Part shown: piece by piece, positions 1 through 11,803 of the stretch
Layout: every line of letters starts with the position of its first letter
Numbering within the stretch: the stretch's first letter is position 1
Source: Ficedula albicollis
Lineage: Eukaryota; Chordata; Aves; Passeriformes; Muscicapidae
Assembly: GCF_000247815.1 (NCBI RefSeq)
Contig: NW_004775929.1
Span: forward strand, 469,328 to 533,327
Direction of reading: 5' to 3'
DNA length: 64,000 nt
Made by a program: the position numbers and the translations under genes
Notes under the pieces: generated by a model
The model's input: the letters and a program-made list of their open reading frames with translations, nothing else
What the model was told of the DNA's origin: nothing
Databases searched by the model: none

Positions 1-2032
1 AAGATGGATTATTGTTGAAAACTGGGGGGAAAAAATGTTTGTTGAGCACTTTGCTGCTCCCCATGTTGTCTGTCACCAGCTTTCCTGGTTTATTTGCCAA
101 GGGGGGCACCTTTTCTTTAATACCCATTCTCTGGCCAGTGTACTATGTAAAAGCTCTCATTATTCTTCTAATTCCTTGCCAAATCCTGTTCCAGCTGTGC
201 TTTACCTTTCCTAACCCCATCTCTCCACATCCAGACAGTGTCCCTATGTTCTTCCCAGAACAGACATCCCTGGGTATTTAATTTTTACACTTTAATTTGA
301 CCAAAAAATCCTTCCTGAGCCATGCTGGTCCCTGCCTGTGCTGCCCAATTTTTACATGTCAGAATTGACAGCTCTTGCACTTAAGAAAAAATTCTCTTAA
401 AAAGCTGCTGGTTTGGTTTTCCTCCTTTTTTCAGTGGATTCCCAAGGAATCCCATCCATTAGCTACTTAAAGTAGCACAACAAGTTTGTTGTGCTAAAAT
501 TCAGGATTCTGACTCTGCTCTCCACCCAGCCCATATTCCTCATTGTTGTGTGTGACACCAGCCCACAGCCACGTTAGCAAATGCTGCTACCAACACTGAC
601 ATCCCTAATTAATTCTTCCGTGCTGGGACAGGTCCAGCAGTGCTTCTCAGGTGAATCCCACCACTCCCAAAAGCTTCTCAAAGGTTTATTCGCTGTAGGA
701 GGGAAAGCCTTGAGTGTGGCGCCACTTTCACCGGCTCCTTCCCAAACCCCTGACCCTGGCTGGAAGGATGAAAAAACACCCCCCAGTGCTCCACATCCTT
801 TTAAAATTTTACTCAAAGGGACACACAGCCTTTTCTGGCGGTTCTGAACCTCCACGTTGTTGGACCCAGAGTGGAATTTTAGGAGCAGACCCGTAGGAAT
901 CGTCAAACCCCCAGCAGGCAGAAGATCACTCTGGAGAAAATAACCTGCACGGTAAACGAGTGTTTTGGTGCCTCCCAGTAAGAAATCTCCAAGAACTGAT
1001 GGTTTCTATGTTTTCCTGCTGGTGGGTGGTTGCAGCAGCTTTTTGCTTCTCCTGGATCCTGCCCATCTCTCATGTGCTGCTCATCAACCACCCCCAGAGC
1101 ACAGACTCTGATATGCAGGACCCAGTTTAGGGGGCAGGGTAAAGATTTTCCTTCCTCCCCAAGCATAAATGCAACATGGTTTATGACTCAGCCTCCTTCC
1201 ACACACAAACAAAAAAAAAAATTCATATTTATAACCAAACTATCTAAATAATGACGTGCAATAGGTTAGTATGAAGGGAATTACCAAAGTACATCCCAAT
1301 CATGTCTAACCTATAGGGACAAATGCAGAAAGGCTCTTTGTTTTTAATTTTGTTTTGCTTTCCACTTGTAAATATGCCTTCCTTTGATGTCAGAATTTAA
1401 GATTTTCTGTGTTATCATTACATATTTTCTCAAATTTTTCCATGTCTGCTTTTAAAAAGTAAACTGCATGGGAAGAAAGCCCTTGACAGAGAAAAAACTG
1501 ACACAAATAGGGTAAAAGAATGATCTGATTTCTTGTAAAATTACCAAAAAAAATTACAAAAAAAAATATTCTACAAAAAAAGTAGATTTTTTTTTTTTTT
1601 ACTTTGCACAATACGACAATCCAGCATGATTTTAAGTGTCTGCTAATTAAATAAATTTGTAACAAGGAAGTAGATTCTGTTCCTATTGGCTTTAGCAGGG
1701 AAGGCAGCTGGCTTTTTGTCTGGGACAGACTCAGCTTTCCTTATGTCCTCTGATGACTCCAGCGAAAGGAATTGTTCAGCATCTCCCCCGAAGTCCCCAA
1801 GAATGCCTCAAAATGTGCCAGCTTTTCCCCCTCCCCTTAAGTCCCCTAATTTGTCTCATTTCAGTTTGGCCCACACGTAACACCATGGTTCAGCCCAAAT
1901 TGGCCAATGAAGCAGTAGGTCCATGTCTGGCTGTCCATATTCCTTTTTCTGTCTCCATGGAATCACTTTTTATTTTAAAGGCGTGGAAAAGATTGACTTC
2001 TGTGCGCAAGATATTACTGTATAAACCTGTTG
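1..2032. other. Unique noncoding DNA, no gene recognised
   Basis: I see no recognisable gene or repeat here. Open frames on both strands (for example 574-906 minus and 1753-2124 plus) are short, overlap each other, and match no family I know. The last part of the 1753-2124 frame is a translated T/G-rich stretch. Only short A and T homopolymers interrupt the block. Confidence 0.6.
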
Positions 2033-2095
2033 TGGTTTTTTTGTGGTTTTTTTTTTGGTTTTTTGTTTTGTTTTGGTTTTGTTTTTTTTTTTTTC
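2033..2095. repeat. T/G-rich low-complexity tract
   Basis: About 63 bases made only of T and G until the last few positions, mixing TTTTG and TTGG words with long T runs. Tracts of this type, and their A/C complements, recur at about 12.15, 30.5, 38.7, 40.3 and 58.8 kb. Confidence 0.8.
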
Positions 2096-2757
2096 CTGCA
2101 GCTCTCCTCCTTGTGATGTGCTGACCATCCTTTATTTTTGCAGTTTCTAAGTATAATACCTCCCAGGGGAAATTATGGCTTTAAATGCTGATTGGGTATA
2201 TATGCCAAGGGGTAGACATGTAATTATATACATGTATATGGCAAAATTAAAAATGCTAATCTTCCCTTTTTAAGATTTTAACACTTGGGAAAATTTTAGA
2301 AGCTTAAAGGAGCAATATACTATAATTTTTCCTAGAACATTTTAATACAGTGACGTGCATGTGAGCCACTGAACTCAAGCTGTGCCTCAGGGTACAACTA
2401 TTTATAAATAATTTCTATTTTAGAGCAAGTGCTGTCTTCACATCAGCAGACTTCTTCCCTCACCTGTCCACAAAGCAGACTGCTGACAAGTTGTCCTTAA
2501 AAGCAGAAGGAACAAAGCATATAAAAACATGGCATTTTAATTTTTTTTTTCTTTAAGATAACAATGCTTAAAAAAAGACCTGGTATGCTGTTCCAGGACA
2601 TGAGTTTGCTTGGTGTGAAACTGTGATATTGCCAACTACTTACACATACCTGTGCAAAAGCAACAGGTATAAATGGAAATAAAGACCCCAAGTGTTAGAT
2701 CCAAGGTGCTAATAAGATACAGACTTACATTTTTAAACTCTAGCTGTTTCAAGAAAC
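2096..2757. other. Unique AT-rich DNA
   Basis: No gene or dispersed repeat recognised. The stretch ends where a T homopolymer leads into the first poly-G run. Confidence 0.55.
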
Positions 2758-2779
2758 TTTTTTTTTTTTTTTTTTTGGT

Positions 2780-2826
<47 letters not shown>

Positions 2827-2842
2827 TTTTTTTTTTTTTGGT
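2758..2842. repeat. Poly-T / poly-G (45) / poly-T block, probable assembly artefact
   Basis: A T19-GGT sequence runs into 45 consecutive G bases (2780-2824), followed by T15-GGT again (2825-2842). The same short sequence (T-run plus GGT) lies on both sides of the G run. This looks like an unresolved overlap at a homopolymer with non-templated G between. A real G insert with a target duplication is the alternative. The polyproline reading on the minus strand is not a gene. Confidence 0.75.
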
Positions 2843-3930
2843 CTGAGAGTGAATCAATCCTGCCAAGGGGACAGACTCAAAGAAGGTTGAAATGGAAGAT
2901 CTGCACAAAACACAAACTCCATCTTCCAATTCACCATCTTTTAGAGCTGGGATAATAACACAGGCATAGGTGGAAGGTCCAAACCCCTTTAAAAATAGAA
3001 AAATGGGAAAGAGCTTACCTGCAGTTGGGGTGCTGTCAGAAATATTAGTATTATTGTCTGTTTTCTTGAGGTACAACAGTGCACTTATTATTTAAGATCT
3101 GTGTAAATTGTTCTGCATGTGAATGACTGATTCAAGCTTCTCTAAATAGCTTTTTTTTTTTTAATTTGTGAGAGTATAAAATATAACTTCTTTTAAGACT
3201 TCCAAATATGCCATAGTTTAATTTTATTCCAGTTAAGCCATGGTGTTTTTCATGTTAAAATGCAAAATTTCCCTTCCAAATTTCCTGTGTAATTTTTTCC
3301 TGAGAATACTTCTGTGCTGGGATTTTTTTAAGTACCCGAAGTTTGATAATTTAATACAATAATGAAAACCAGGCATTGTTTATTTTCTGCATCTACTTAT
3401 TTCCCATAGTCACAACATTTTAGTCTTTTGCTCTGAATTAACACCACTGCTGAAAACACCTGTCAGGTGCTCTCATCTACTGGATCTGGCTGCACAATGA
3501 GATGGAATGCAAAAATAATCACAGGTTTATGAGGGATTCTTCTGTGGATTTTGTAATACAAAAGAATGCGTCCCATTCCCAGGCTGCTTTTCTGTTCTTC
3601 TTGCAAAGCCTGATGAGACAAAAAACCAGCCAGGATAGGGACTATTAAAGCAAGTTTTCTGTGGCATATAGAGACAGTGAAAGCAATTTGGTGGCTTTTA
3701 AAGGAATGCTCTGAAAGTTGGTGAGTTTAAATTTTGCTTCTTGGCTGTTTGGAAGAGGAAATGGCTGTGTGACCCACTGCCTCTGAATGTGCCTTTTTTT
3801 TGTAAGAAATCAAGCCAGGATCCTTCAAATATAAAACCCCATCTGGCTAGATCGTTGTGCTGCCTTAAATTGCCATGCCTAACATTTTGGGGGGAACACA
3901 CGTCAATTGCAATGTACAGGCAGAGCCTGA
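2843..3930. other. Unique noncoding DNA
   Basis: No gene, RNA or mobile element recognised in this AT-rich block. Both-strand open frames around 3.7-4.1 kb run into the CR1-derived repeat and are not supported as genes. Confidence 0.55.
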
Positions 3931-3998
3931 ATTCACAGAATCTTAGAGTCCTGGAGTCATTTGTGCTGCAAAAGACCTTAAAGGTCATTGATTACAAC
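3931..3998 (-). mobile_element. CR1 LINE 3' tail fragment, minus strand
   Basis: The stretch starts with 'CACAGAATCTTAGAGTC' and continues with 'AAAGACCTTAAAGGTCATTGA'-like wording. In reverse complement this is the 3' end of an avian CR1 retrotransposon. Only the last 65-70 bases of the element remain, so it is a dead, strongly 5'-truncated copy. It faces away from the plus-strand CR1 tail that follows, which makes an inverted pair around the short spacer 'CTAATAAA'. Confidence 0.65.
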
Positions 3999-4269
3999 CC
4001 TAATAAAGGTTGGACTCAAAGATCTGAGGGGTCTTCTCCAAGCTCCAACCCTAATAAAGGTTGGACTCAATGATCTGAGGGGTCTTCTCCAAGCTAAATG
4101 GTTCAGAGGTTCTGTAATGATGAAGAGATGAGATCTCACTTTGGTTTGCTTGTAAAACAACCCTAATAAAGGTTGGACTCAAAGATCTGAGGGGTCTTCT
4201 CCAAGCTAAATGATTCAGAGGTTCTGTAATGATGAAGAGATGAGATCTCACTTTGGTTTGCTTGTAAAC
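3996..4269 (+). repeat. Tandem triplication of a CR1-tail unit (51 + 112 + 111 bp)
   Basis: Three head-to-tail copies each begin 'AACCCTAATAAAGGTTGG', at 3996, 4047 and 4159. The first is 51 bp. The second and third are 112 and 111 bp and include 'GGTTGGACTCAATGATCTGA', 'GGGGTCTTCTCCAAGCT' and a decayed 'TTCTGTAATGA' end, which is the plus-strand 3' end of an avian CR1 element. The long copies differ at only a few sites (for example AATGGTTC versus AATGATTC). Repeated short open frames on the minus strand are by-products of the unit. Confidence 0.75.
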
Positions 4270-4727
4270 AGATTCCTTCTTTGCAAAAATTTCTGCTCAA
4301 GAAAATAAAATGTTTTGGTTTGTGTTCTATTAATACACAGGCTGCACTGAGAGGAAAACTGCAGGTGAATCACAGGTTTCTTCTCTAAGAGAAAAACTAA
4401 ATGTTCTGCTGTTATAGATATACATTGGTTAGCTAGAAATTGCAATTCCCCACTTACAAGATCCACAAACGTGGTGTGATCACACAGTAGACACTCTGTG
4501 TTGGGTCCCACCATTCACAACTGTGACATAAAGTTTTGAGAGTCACCTGTAAGCAGAATAAACATTGCTTTTGTCTTGGTGCCAGTTACATGAGAGAGAA
4601 AGGCCAAGAGCTGCCTGCAGCAAGGGCAGATTTTCTCTGCACCTTTACCATGTTCATGGCATCTGTGGACATGGTCAGACTGGGACATGGTGGGTCACAT
4701 ATCCATAAAATAAAGTATTATTCCCTC
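4270..4727. other. Unique noncoding DNA
   Basis: Nothing recognised. A 71-codon open frame at 4536-4751 runs into a CR1 fragment and is not supported as coding. Confidence 0.55.
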
Positions 4728-4848
4728 TGGGAGGGTGGGCAGGCCCTGTAGCTGCTCCTGGATATCCCTGGCAGTGCCCAAGGCCAGGCTGGACACTGGG
4801 GCTTGGAAAACCCTGGGATAGTGGAAGGCGTCCCTGCCATGATTTCAA
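4728..4848 (+). mobile_element. CR1 LINE fragment, 3' region
   Basis: The segment carries 'TGCTCCTGGATATCCCTGG', 'CAGTGCCCAAGGCCAGGC', 'TGGACACTGGGGCTTGGA' and 'GGAAGGCGTCCCTGCCATG'. This is the conserved order of the avian CR1 3' region. It breaks off before the terminal 'CCTTCCAACC' and 8-bp tail, so it is truncated at both ends. It carries no part of the element's ORFs. Confidence 0.85.
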
Positions 4849-6757
4849 ACGTGCTGCGCAGACGTTCAGTGTCTAAATATCTCCTGGTTGAAAAAGTGAA
4901 TACCCATCCCCTAAAAAAAGATCCATGCCAGGTGGGTGAGCTGTGTGAGTTCTTTTCACACAGTCAGCTGAAGGGCTTGTGCTGCACTCGTGCTGTGTCA
5001 GAGTTTCATGGTGCTGGAGCCAGAGCTCTTCACCCACCGCACAGACTAAAGCTTGGCTCACACACCTGCTAGCAGGCAGACAAATTAAACCCTGGGACAC
5101 AGCCTTGCCCCAGCCCATGAGCTGTAGGTGTCTCTGGCAGCTGGGATTCAGATTTTCAGGTCAGCTGGATTCCCTTGAGTGGGAGATGACTGACTGAGCA
5201 GAAGCTGCTCATTAGAAGAGACAATCATTGATCAAGTGCTGTCCCCTTCCTGCTAGGGTGCTGCAAGGAGCTCTGCTCCACCAGAGGAGTTCATAAGGCA
5301 AACTTGCACATCCAAATGGATGCAAATTAAATAAATGAATCCAGCAAGGATGGTGAGACCAATAAATGGATGTACAGGGCATGACTGAGAGCACTTAGAC
5401 TTCAGCTGTAAAACCTTGGAGGGAAGGTAGATCTCATCATTGCAAGCACCTCCTGGCAAATCAAAGATCAAATCTCAGAATGTGCTGAGGGAATGTGACT
5501 GTAGGGGAGGTAAAAAAAAGCCTTTTGGAGGCATTCTTGGGGAATCAGCTGATGCAGCTGATTCAAAAATAAATATTCTTCCCCTTTCCACCTTTAAAAA
5601 AAGCTAAAAGACAGATTTGAATAGTTTCCCTACTTTGTGAATACTTTCAGAGCTACGTGATTCCAAAGAAAATACCAAAATTTCCATTCTTGTGAAGTAT
5701 AGAACATAGAAAATAGAAAAGGAAAAGAATAAGCTTCAACTTTCTTTTATATTTTTCTCTATCACAAAGTCTGTTTGTAAACACAGTATTTCCTCAGCCT
5801 GGGCCCTGCTCCTGCAAGAGGAGGCGGCTCCCTCCCTTGTGTACAAACCCTGGCTAGTATTTGAAGGTTTTATCCTCTAAGTATGACAGTGGAGGGAAAA
5901 TGGGAGACAGGGCAAGTGTCCTCATGTCACATCCCGCCACCTTCAAGGGATTTCTCTAACAAGTGCATTATTGTGGCCAACAACAGCTTCAGATCTTCCC
6001 CCACACGCTGCAAAAACGACTCTCCCTCCTTATTGCCATGCCAACAGTGAGTGTCTGTCGTGTTCTGAATGCACCAACACCCACAAGCAGCTGATTTGGG
6101 CTTTTGTGTGGCCACCTCAGTTTGCTAGAGTCACCTACTGAATGTTTATTTTTGTCTTTCCCCACCTTTGTCTTTGTTCTCCACTATGCAGAATCCTAAA
6201 GCATCTTTGTTGCAGTTACATTTTTGACAAGGAGGAACCCAGATCTTCAGATGTCTCACGTGGGGATTGAGAATTACAGCATCATTTAAGTGAAACTGCC
6301 TTAAAACCTTGTAAGAGCTACGCAGGGATGTTAAAGATCTCTTTTTTTGGCATCTCAAGTAAATTTCAGGTCTGGGAGACACGAAAATGATTATCCTCAG
6401 CCCAAGATCCTTGATCTCCAAGGCCAAGCTCTTAACATTTTTTTTCCCAAAGCCTTATTCATACTTTTATGATCTGAATGACAGAAGTGTGAGGCTCACT
6501 TGCTTGTTTTACAGCTTTAGGAGTGAGAAAGGGCAAGCATCATGCGGGTGAGACACAGAGAAGCTCAGACAGAGCTTCAGGGAAAAGGTCACTGGAGCAA
6601 ATAGTAGAGGATGGTGACAGTTTTTGGTATGATAGAGACAGCAGGAAGTCAAGGAAGAGAGCATTGCTTTATGCAGAGAAACCAGAATGACTCGCACACC
6701 TGCTGGAGATAAACTCTGAAAAGCAGAGAGGCTCTTTTTGGGCCCATGGGTGCCAGC
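4849..6757. other. Unique noncoding DNA
   Basis: No gene or repeat recognised. Open frames of 60-93 codons on both strands overlap and show no family resemblance. A G-rich stretch near 5.80-5.84 kb ('GGGCCCTGCTCCTGC') is not long enough to call a CpG island. Confidence 0.55.
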
Positions 6758-7017
<260 letters not shown>

Positions 7018-8544
7018 TCTGGCAGCCAGCCAGACAAGCCATGAGCAGTTTCATTGAATCTGAGCACCACAGCACCAAACTTAATCAGCTGAGACACGGG
7101 GAGGACGTTCTCCAAGCCTTCGATATGCTTTTAGCTCCCTGGGTTTGACAATCTGGGTGTGAATCAGGGATTACTGAGCATTAGAAGGAAATCTACTTGA
7201 GCATGGCAGCAGCACTTGCAATTTCATAAATATTCCAGCCGAGCTTTCGTGGGGCAGAGTGTTTTTTCAAGTATGTGCACAGCCTGTGAATTGATTATCT
7301 CCATCTAATGTTCTTCTCCAGGGCTCCAGCTCAGCTGCAGAGCGGAGAGCAGTTGATCAGAATCAAGTATTTCACTTGATTTTATTTTCATTTCAAGATG
7401 AAAGCAGATGCCTGTCTGGGAGACCATGTGCATGTAGATGCTAAATAAAATAACTAACAGGCATTTACCTGTTTTGTCACAGAAATGCACCCTTGCCCAA
7501 GAAGCAGGAAGGTGTTGCTGATTTGTCCATTTTCAAACGAATTTTTAACGACAGCTTTTTCATTTAGTCCAGAACATACTGGTAGAGATTACCACAAGAG
7601 GCTGAGGTGTCATTTTATTTTGTCCCCTCATTCTTAGCCTTTCTCTTCATACTCAGAAGGAAAAATGTAATAATTTAGAAGTGGAGCTATTCTTACATGG
7701 CTGCATAATGGGTTGTTTAGAAGCTGCAAAGCGGGAACAAGAATAATTTGATTATATTGAAATCATTGGACTATTTTGGTTTTATAACTGCCTGAATCTG
7801 GTTCTATTTCAACCAAGGTACTGATACTTGATAATTGTGACTGTACTGAAGTCTGAAGACCACCACAAAATTCTGGAAATTCAGTCTGAAATGGTAGTGT
7901 TTGGTACAGGAGGGGGCAGCCTGTGCACATTACAGGTCAAACTAAAGTATTTTCATAATTTCATCTCAATTTTTGGCATTTTTGAAATGCTAATTCTTGC
8001 TCTAAATGTCTTCACTATAAGAACTTAAAGGGTAACAAAGGGATTTTTTTTTTTCATAAATCTCACAGATTATGTATAGTAGCCCATTGTGTTTACTCAG
8101 TTGGATTTGGTTTTTTTTTTTTTAAATAATTGTGTTTGGATCATCAAGGATTTTAAAGATCTGTCAGCATTTGTTTTGCAGGATTTTTATTTATTTATTT
8201 TAATTAAAGAATCAGTCTTATGCAAGCAGGAAGGCTATTTTGAGGAGGATAAATTAGAAAGCATGGTATGGAATCAGACATTGCTGAAGCCTAAGAATAT
8301 CCTAAGCATTGAAAAATTATATCATGCTTAGCTACTTGCTATTTTTCTACATTTTAAGTTAATGAGCTTTAATCTGGAGTTATTTGGTGCAGAACAGTTT
8401 TCAACAGTGCACTACAATGAACAAAATGTTTTGCTCCACATGTCCTTTTTAAACATTGATGCGTGTAATATTGGTGGGCTAATTGCACATTTCTGGGAAT
8501 TATTTTATTTTTATTATTTATTTTATACTTCAAGGATGACTTTT
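7018..8544. other. Unique AT-rich DNA
   Basis: No gene or dispersed repeat recognised. The 7828-8028, 8089-8331 and 8362-8637 plus-strand open frames lie in T-rich sequence, and the last runs into a CR1 tail. None looks coding. Confidence 0.55.
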
Positions 8545-8622
8545 GAACATGGGACAGGGGTTGGGCTGGGTGATCCTTGTGGGTTCCTTCCAGCTCTGGA
8601 GAGTCTAATGATTAATTCTATT
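8545..8622 (+). mobile_element. CR1 LINE 3' tail fragment
   Basis: 'GGTTGGGCTGGGTGATCCTT', 'GTGGGTTCCTTCCAGCTC' and a degenerate 'TCTAATGATTAATTCTA' end match the avian CR1 3' terminus of the type reading 'GGTTGGACTGGATGATCC...CCCTTCCAACTC...TTCTATGATTCTATG'. About 75 bases remain. The loss of the regular tail repeat suggests an old copy. Confidence 0.75.
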
Positions 8623-8870
8623 CAACAGTGGGGTTAAGTGACCATTATTTTCTCTGATATTCTCTTTGTTTAGAATTTCTGTCATGAGAGTCTGCAGGGT
8701 GTTTATGTACGTGCCATATTTGCATTTCCACCTTTTTTTCCCTCCATCTTTCCCCGAGACAGAATGGGTTTTGCACCTTGACTGGCTGGCGCCAGCGTCC
8801 CAATGGTTAATATTGCTAAAAGCTGTGCTTTTAGGGAAACCACAGGCATACAGGCTTTTTGATGACACAA
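8623..8870. other. Unique noncoding DNA between two CR1 pieces
   Basis: Nothing recognised in this short gap. Confidence 0.5.
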
Positions 8871-9098
8871 AATCATAGAAACAAATAATCACAGATTTGT
8901 TTTTATTGAAAGGGACCTTAAAGCTCATCGTATCCCACCCACTGCCACGGCAGGGACACCTCCCACTGTCCCAGGCTGCTCCCAGCCCCAATGTCCAGCC
9001 TGACCTTGGGCACTGCCAGGGATCCAGGGGCAGCCACAGCTCAGGGCACCCTGTGCCAGGGCCTCAACATCTTCACTGTGAGGGTAAAGATGCTCCCT
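8871..9098 (-). mobile_element. CR1 LINE 3' fragment, minus strand
   Basis: Read on the minus strand this gives, in order, 'ATCTTTACCCTCACAGTGAA', 'GAGGCCCTGGCACAGGG', 'GCTGTGGCTGCCCCTGGATC', 'CCCAAGGTCAGGCTGGACAT', 'GGGAGGTGTCCCTGCC', 'GAGCTTTAAGGTCCCTTTC' and a tail of 'TGTGATT' and 'TCTATGATT' type. That is the standard layout of an avian CR1 3' end, with wording typical of passerine copies. About 230 bases remain, all from the 3' UTR side. Confidence 0.9.
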
Positions 9099-9230
9099 GC
9101 AGTATCTAAACTCAATATGACAAAATTACCAGGTTTGAGAAGCATCACGTTTTATTGTACATGGTAACAGAAAATGGGGCACTTGAATGTAAGAAGAAAT
9201 TAAATTCACACACACCCAGAATGCCTCACC
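9099..9230. other. Unique noncoding DNA
   Basis: Nothing recognised. Confidence 0.5.
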
Positions 9231-9272
9231 AAAAACAAAACAAAACAAAACAAAACAAAACAAAACAAAAAA
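9231..9272 (+). repeat. (AAAAC)n microsatellite
   Basis: About eight near-perfect copies of the pentamer AAAAC, ending in A6-CC. Confidence 0.9.
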
Positions 9273-9477
9273 CCACCGAGAAACCCCTTCAATAAATTAA
9301 AAAGTAAAAGAAGCAAAACCTCCTGAGTGGTTTCATTTCCACTTAAACAAAATTATTTCTGTCTCCTAAATACAGTTTCTAGTAAGAATTTGGTGAGTAG
9401 CTATGGATAAAACATGTTATTGATGCAATCTGATGGACAGCAGATCTGAATTTTAGTCCGCGGAATGCCAGGATGTT

Positions 9478-9545
9478 TGTGGTTGGCAGGGATGTCTGGA
9501 GATGATCTGGCCCCTCCTTGGACACCAGTTCTTCCTCCTGCTGGG
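9478..9545 (-). mobile_element. Possible degraded CR1 tail, minus strand
   Basis: 'GGTTGGCAGGGATGTCTGGA' followed by 'GATGATCTGGCCCCTCC' resembles the reverse complement of the CR1 3' block 'GGACTAGATGATCTCCAGAGGTCCCTTCCAACC'. No terminal repeats remain. I infer a decayed CR1 end, but the match is short. Confidence 0.45.
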
Positions 9546-10903
9546 CTGCAGCTGCCTGAGGTTTATTTTATGGCCACTGCTGCTCGTGCTGGCACTGGCA
9601 GCCCTGAAAAGCTGATAAGGATCTCCTGCTCAGCTTTTGATTAGAATTTTTTTCTTGGTTAGCAGATGGTCTTTAATGACAACAAGGTGCAATTAAAAGA
9701 CAAAAAAAAAAAAAAAAAAAAAGAGATTTTCCTTTAAATATTTTTGGTTTGTTCCTTTCCCTTGATCAATCTTAGGGATGAAAGCAAACCATGTAGTGTC
9801 CTGTAAGGGAGCCTGGGGAACTGCGGGGAAACTGGAAATGATTTTCTGACCTGTACCCAAAAGGTATGGGGAGTCCTCTCTTGTGTCTCAGTAAATGATC
9901 ACCATTGTGGAAACACCCAGAGAATTGGGGTATGTGGAAAATACGTAAGCTCATATTAATTACAGGGGTTCTTCTCATAGAATATTATTTTTTTAACTTA
10001 CAAACTGCATTCTTCAGGTCAAACTTATGACATCTGCAGGGAGACAGCATAACAAACACAGCCAAGATGTTATTTATTTTAGTCTTCAGCCTTACATTAA
10101 TTTTTATGCCAGCACAGACCTTCAGTACCAGGCTTCACTGAAGTCACTTCAATTCAATACATAATTCAGGAGAGGTTTTGCAGTTTTATATATGTGTTTA
10201 CTTATACCTGTATAGTTTCCTTTTATATTTATAGATAGATTGTTCACTTCCAAAATACTTTTGCAAAACTTTATTCAGAGGGCGTTTATTTGAAATGATC
10301 AATAAATAACCTGTGAGTAAGTGTGTGAAATTATTTCTCATCCCCGCTACAAAAATACATAAATTACAACCACATAACACATTTCAGAAAAATCTATGCT
10401 GGAATGCAAAACAGTTTATTTTTGACAGGAGACACTTTTAGGCATCTAACACATTCATTTTTACTTGTCAGCAAAATAATTCTTGGGGAAGAGAAGTTTT
10501 AAAGCAGCTGTCTGTTCTTTTCTTTCTGTGGGCTTTCAAGATTTGCTTAATTTATCCAGGGGGAGACTCTAGGTAGGCTCCTGATAATAAGTAGAAGAGA
10601 ATATGCATTATTCAAGAGATTGACCTATATGCAAATGAACAGAGCATAAACATTTTAATATAAAAGTGCTTTTGGTTATATGGTTGTGAAACCGCCAAAA
10701 CTGCTCCTCTGCAGTGCACAAAATAATATTGGCTTTAATGAATTGGTTCTGAGTGGTGTTTTGAGACAACAGAGTCTGATGGATCGAGCTCTGGTCTGAG
10801 AACTGCAAGCCCTGGATTCCTGCTCTTGGTGCTGGCTGTCTGCCAGAGGGAAATTATAGCTCTTTTGAGTTAAGATTTCTTTTTCTTATTAAAACTGTAG
10901 ACT
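9546..10903. other. Unique noncoding DNA with one A21 run
   Basis: No gene or known repeat seen. The only simple sequence is an A homopolymer near 9702-9722. Confidence 0.55.
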
Positions 10904-11033
10904 GCATTATTGCAAAGCATTCTTGAAAATGGTGGTAAATGCACTTATGTGCTTAATTTACATATGTTTGCATTATCGCAAAGCATTCTTGAAAATGGTG
11001 TTAAATGCACTTATGTGCTTAATTTACATATGT
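10904..11033 (+). repeat. 66-bp tandem duplication
   Basis: Two adjacent copies begin 'GCATTATTGCAAAGCATTC' at 10904 and 'GCATTATCGCAAAGCATTC' at 10970. They end in 'GCTTAATTTACATATG'. I count two substitutions in about 64 aligned bases (about 3%), more than between the other duplicated blocks of this window. This one therefore looks like an older, genuine duplication. Confidence 0.85.
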
Positions 11034-11638
11034 GGACAATTATAGCATGAATGTCTTCATGTATGTGTCTGCATAAAACCGTGTAACACATTCATCTTTC
11101 TGCGGAGAGGTATAATTTCCTTGTAAAACAAATTGGATGTTTCCACTGTGAGTGTCCTCTGGTGTGTTTTTACAGATGTAAATTTGCAGATTAAAAACTT
11201 TCGTTTTCTCAATCAGTGCAGAACCATATGTTAATCAACTGTTTCCTTGAATAGTGGGATGAAAATTAGGACAAAAGATGACATATTGTTCCCATTTTAA
11301 TTAAATATGAAAAATTAAGTGGTCCTCCCCAGAATTTTGCTGGGGTTGCACACAAAAAAAATCTTTTCCTGCTCTCATTTCTTTAATTATTTCTGAATCT
11401 ATGAACAAGAAACTATCTCATTTGTCCTCATTTTTATAGCAACTTGATGGACGAATCATTTTTTTTTTTTTCAAAAGTTATTTTAGCCATCTTTCTTAAT
11501 AGCTTGTATAGAATTTTCTCTAACGCAGAACATATTTTAACAGGCGGTAAAACCCCTTCTTTCTCCTCAGAACATCTTGAAAAAATACAGATAATCATGT
11601 TATACTACATATAGTCTAATATTCTGAAGGTCAGAGAA
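11034..11638. other. Unique AT-rich DNA
   Basis: Nothing recognised apart from short T runs. Confidence 0.55.
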
Positions 11639-11659
11639 GATAGATATATCTATTTATCC

Positions 11660-11701
<42 letters not shown>

Positions 11702-11803
11702 TTATCTATCTATCTGTATATCTATTTATCTCTATATCTATATATAGATATCTATATCGATATATATCTATATATATCTATATCTGCATATATCTATATA
11801 TAG
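11639..11803 (+). repeat. (TATC)n / (TATA)-rich compound microsatellite
   Basis: Starts as ATCT/TATC tetramers (about 11660-11720). It then grades into interrupted TCTATATC and TATATATC words through 11803. The 3' half is strongly self-complementary (for example 'TATATAGATATCTATATC') and could form a hairpin or cruciform. Confidence 0.9.
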
